Below are positions 28,101 through 30,147 of a stretch of DNA of 30,147 bases, in pieces; within the stretch, counting starts at the first letter, position 1, and every line of letters begins with the position of its first letter. The translations under genes were made by a program, and so were the position numbers. The notes under the pieces were generated by a model that saw only the letters and a program-made list of their open reading frames with translations, was not told the DNA's origin and did not search any database. The stretch is taken from the NCBI GenBank assembly GCA_000226015.1, contig JH152824.1, positions 38,079 to 68,225 of the forward strand. The letters are read 5' to 3'. The stretch comes from Mnemiopsis leidyi (taxonomy: Eukaryota; Ctenophora; Tentaculata; Lobata; Bolinopsidae).

Positions 28101-30147
28101 TAAGACAAGCTTTTTACCTTGACATCTTTAGGGGGGTCTAATAAAGTTCCCTTCTTCTTAGACGACCGGGTAACTAAGGATACTATACTGTCTTCAGTTA
28201 TCCACTCATCGTACCTGCAATTGCAAGAGGATAAGTGGTGCTAATCACAATAGCAGAGACTAGATATGTCTTATTCAAATGAAAAAGCAACATATGCTCT
28301 GAAGTTCCCAGTACATCGAGTTGAATTTTCATTTCATAACCCGGACAATAATATTTCTTCACTACACAAGTTATACCTAGTGTTCCAGCCCGTGTAGTGG
28401 ATGTGGTAGATAGGCTTGTCAGTCCGATTATCTACGTTTTTGTCGTTAATCTTGGCCTCGTAACTCCCGCACGCTTTGGGAGCTCCGTACAGGACTTTTA
28501 CACGCTGCCCAACGGAGTACTTGTGTACGTCCGGCATCTGCTCGTAGTCTGCGGTGGTTTTTACAGTCTAACTTCAGTTTTTTTACAGTCTAACCCCAGT
28601 TTAACATTCTGATAACAACATCTTACTCTCTAGTCTCTATCATTGTGTTGACTGTTGACAATTAAAACTACTAACTATAACTAACTACCAACTATAACTA
28701 ACGCTATAGAGAAACACACAGATAAGTGAAAAAACTAACACCCGACTAACAGGTACTTATGACTACCAATAACTAACGACAAACACCACTAACAAAAACC
28801 CATCACTTACAACTAATACCACTAACAACTTCCAACAACTAACCTTTTACGCCCATACTAACACCCGATTAACAACAAACACTCCACTAACAACAAACAT
28901 CCCACTAACAACAAACATCCCACTAACAGCTAACATTCCACTAACAACTAATACCACTAACAACACTAACAACTAATACCACTAACAACACTAACAACTA
29001 ATACCACTAACAACACTAACAACTAACGCCCCACTAACATACCAGTAAAATCGCTGCTCTCGCCATCCTCCGCCCTCTGTAGACTACTCCTCCTGTTTTT
29101 ACCGTACAGTGTAGGTGTTCTCCTACCCCGGGATTGGGGGGTTATTCTTCCTTTCTTCTTGTCGTCCGTACTCTGGGAAACGGGAATTTCAATTATGTGT
29201 GGAATTTTGTAGGAATAGATCGTGTACTGTTGGGTTCAGCTTGGGATAATGTTTAAGAGAGAAAGTATGTTAAACTTATAACAGAGCAAGTAAAACATTA
29301 CTTAAAAACAGGTTTTGTTTAAATTTACGTTGTTTAAAGACATTTAAAAATTAAAAACCTCGGAAACAGAAGACCGCCTCTTCTCCCACTGCGGTAAAAA
29401 CGGCACGACATATCGGCAGTAAGCGTTCTTCACCGTGTGTGAACCGCTCGGAGGTAGGTTCAATATGTTCATCTGAGGAGGAGTTATTAGCAAACTTTTC
29501 ACGTATGCTACACGGTCCCGGCAAATCTTTGAAAAGTCTGATTTCTCAGATTGCAAAAATTAGGTAACGATATCGCAATGCAGTCATTGAAATCATCGCT
29601 TTCCTCAATCAGGCGGACCTGGACGCACAGTAGTAAAATACTGTCACGTGATCCAGGTTAATCAGGTGACTAGATGAACATTTGACTACTGAGGAGTTAA
29701 GATTATGATATTTACTATTAATCAGGTGTCTGAGCTGGGACTGGCTTAAAGTACATTGCACACGATATAAAATGTACATTGTGCACAATATAAAATGTAA
29801 ATTGTACACTACAAGAAATGTACATTGTAAGCAATATAAAATGTACATTGTGCACAATATAAAATGTAAATTGTACACTACAAGAAATGTACATAGTAAG
29901 CAATATAAAATGTATACTGTATATATACAACTTAACATACCTGGGCACATATAGATCTCCACTTCATATTCTGAGTGACGATATCCGGTCCGCCGCTATC
30001 AGCTACAAAACAGTGCAATTGGTACAAGTCAAGGTCGTGGTAACCTACACTTGGACTACGTGTTATAGGGCTACCTGCAGGTTTTATAGGTTTAGGAGTC
30101 ATAAACTTTATAACATGAAATATATAACGAATTCGAACTTACATTCT
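21764..30147 (-). CDS. ARID4-like (RBP1-type) chromatin regulator, nearly complete 3' part
   Basis: Nuclear scaffold of the ARID4A/B type, which in vertebrates links Rb and SIN3-HDAC to chromatin. Exons, 5' to 3': 30147-30143 (cut by edge), 30002-29941, 29472-29359, 29172-29043, 28548-28377, 28214-28118, 27889-27755, 27434-27252, 26772-26695, 26514-26415, 26204-26119, 25955-25844, 25478-25359, 25165-25068, 24880-24775, 24645-24476, 24159 to about 24041, 23670-23515, 22992-22889, 22536-22469, 22182-22057, 21946-21764. About 840 residues. All are GT-AG and phase-consistent except the 24159 exon, whose donor needs checking: the phase-correct choice drops residues or meets TGA. Domain order (ARID, chromo-barrel, acidic middle, basic C-terminus) matches ARID4. 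A basic stretch KKKNRKRK (exon 25165-25068) is a likely nuclear signal. Confidence 0.88.
22363..22434. repeat. 72-bp perfect palindrome with no spacer
   Basis: 36-bp arms, exact reverse complements, centre TATCGCGATA between 22398 and 22399. It lies in the ARID4-like intron 22468-22183, starting 35 nt after the donor side. Confidence 0.97.
22988..23510 (-). repeat. Intron built from about 15 copies of its own 3' splice site
   Basis: On the minus strand the unit (35-37 bp) reads approximately AAACTATTTCC, then CTATTTCAG and CACACTC. The copy nearest 22992 is the real acceptor (TATTTCAG/CACACC). The array fills practically the whole 522-nt intron from the donor at 23514. Copies vary in the pyrimidine tract; many keep TTTCAGCAC or TTTTCAGCAC. 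Confidence 0.92.
23806..23887. repeat. 41-bp tandem duplication
   Basis: AGTACGACTSATGAAACTAA followed by TTAAAATTAACRAATGATCA, twice in tandem (period 41) in the intron between exons near 24041 and 23670 of the minus-strand gene. Confidence 0.9.
25322..25384 (-). repeat. Duplicated exon end and 5' splice site
   Basis: The minus strand carries GTCGTCTTATAAACAAACCA followed by G/GTTAGTTG twice, 31 bp apart. Donor positions: 25359/25358 (used in the model) and 25328/25327. Reading on to the second copy gives an in-frame TAG directly after the first donor (GGT TAG). Confidence 0.88.
25731..25860 (-). repeat. Triplicated exon end and 5' splice site
   Basis: Minus-strand units CCTGCNGCAG/GTAATTAAA occur with donors at 25844/25843 (model), 25790/25789 and 25733/25732. 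Units are about 54-57 bp and include TAATTACACACTAATTAC in the intronic part. Confidence 0.88.
26514..26600 (-). repeat. Diverged duplicate of a 3' splice site plus exon start
   Basis: True acceptor: TTTTCAG then ACCGTTAGAGAAAACACAG (exon starts 26514). A copy 56 bp upstream reads TTCCAG then ACTGTAGGAGAAAACACAA (at 26570). The flank ACAAACAGAGCCTTTATAACT is also duplicated. Confidence 0.75.
26695..26772 (-). other. Exon with an LxCxE motif (Rb-pocket binding)
   Basis: 26-residue exon, phase 0/0, reading AADSKLLCEEKLEEH then TVVTSTQHNVQ. LLCEE fits LxCxE, the motif by which vertebrate ARID4A (RBP1) binds the retinoblastoma pocket; acidic residues follow it, as favoured in known ligands. Its phase allows clean exon skipping. 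Confidence 0.65.
27252..27434 (-). other. Acidic exon with Glu run and two SUMO-type sites
   Basis: 61 residues, phase 0 at both ends. It contains a long glutamate-rich run coded by GAA/GAG triplets (27357-27386) and two psi-K-x-E motifs, EVKEEP and TVKVES, flanking it. Such motifs are SUMO acceptor consensus sites and are common in co-repressors. Confidence 0.75.
27637..27755 (-). repeat. (GTTT)n microsatellite fused to a 5' splice site
   Basis: The exon 27889-27755 ends ACAAACAG and its intron starts GTTTGTTTG and continues as (GTTT)n to about 27637, broken by one short A/T-run interruption near 27710. Similar short (AAAC)n occurs at 27516-27546. Confidence 0.92.
28118..28548 (-). other. 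Chromo-barrel (Tudor-knot) domain exons
   Basis: Exons 28548-28377 and 28214-28118. Residues: YSVGQRVKVLYG, YEAKI, IYHIHYTGWNTR, then across the intron YDEWITEDSIV. Compared with the ARID4 chromo-barrel (KVGQKVKVRYG...HYYGWNVRYDEW) all aromatic cage-type positions (Y, W, Y, W) are retained, so methyl-lysine or related binding is plausible. The Arg codon is split AG/G. Confidence 0.9.
28660..29040 (-). repeat. Degenerate GTTAGT-rich tandem array after a 5' splice site
   Basis: The minus-strand intron starting at 29042 (GTATGTTAGTGGGG) consists for about 380 bp of units such as GTTGTTAGTGGTATTAGTT. Several units repeat with 24-bp period at 28940-29030. GTTAGT is itself a donor-like hexamer. 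Confidence 0.85.
29359..30002 (-). other. C-terminal half of the ARID DNA-binding domain (two exons)
   Basis: Exon 30002-29941 encodes SGGPDIVTQNMKWRSICAQ and exon 29472-29359 begins MNILNLPPSGSHTVKNAYCR then YVVPFL; they join in phase 0. The GG..V....W..I....I......S..VK.AY.RY..PF pattern is the ARID core. The first helices would be upstream, beyond 30147. The intron between holds a 69-bp tandem duplication. Confidence 0.85.
29774..29911. repeat. 69-bp tandem duplication in the ARID intron
   Basis: Two copies (29774-29842 and 29843-29911), nearly identical, built of a smaller GTACATT..CAATATAAAAT theme. On the minus strand each copy includes TTTCTTGTAG, an acceptor-like string. Confidence 0.88.

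Noticed and set aside
29480-29556. KSDFSKICRDR just upstream of the second ARID exon, resembling the ARID W..I.R segment
   Set aside because: The exon at 30002-29941 (MKWRSICAQ) supplies that segment and joins in phase to MNILNL; the lookalike lies in the intron without fitting splice sites. Probably coincidence.

Overview
The window is nuclear DNA of an animal (a metazoan, probably a marine invertebrate; I cannot place it further). Genes are split by GT-AG introns and the two that can be named are metazoan families: a Slo/BK potassium channel and an ARID4 (RBP1-like) chromatin protein. Non-coding DNA is AT-rich and full of short tandem and inverted repeats.

Layout. (1) 101-6675, plus strand: the 3' part of a Slo1-type calcium-activated K+ channel gene, from within RCK1 through RCK2. 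The exon covering the 'calcium bowl' is present twice in tandem with identical splice phases, as for a mutually exclusive pair, and neither version has the usual aspartate run. (2) 6676-7770: AT-rich gap between convergent genes. (3) 7771-13252, minus strand: a very large two-exon G-protein-coupled receptor gene: signal peptide, about ten tandem eight-cysteine (hevein-like) repeats, several LDL-receptor class A modules, then a 7TM domain. Two +1 homopolymer differences break the frame. (4) 13260-15530: intergenic, with two small inverted-repeat elements flanked by direct repeats, a perfect palindrome, a cluster of CRE-like sites and a 20-bp minisatellite. (5) 15531-18173, plus strand: last exons of an unidentified acidic/Ser-rich protein gene. 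(6) 18880-20760: scrambled GC-rich dispersed repeats, probably non-autonomous transposon debris. (7) 21764-30147, minus strand: 22 exons (the first cut by the window edge) of an ARID4-like protein: ARID domain end, chromo-barrel, acidic region with SUMO-type sites, an LxCxE Rb-binding motif, and the conserved basic C-terminus.

The most unusual theme is that tandem repeats repeatedly span or abut exon-intron boundaries. At least six introns in three genes carry repeat units that copy their own 5' or 3' splice site plus adjoining exon bases. In the extreme case (22988-23510) nearly the whole intron is about 15 copies of its own splice acceptor. A second theme is near-perfect palindromes with no loop (2039-2101, 14543-14595, 22363-22434). 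All exon models were joined by eye using homology, splice dinucleotides and phase; no transcript evidence was available.
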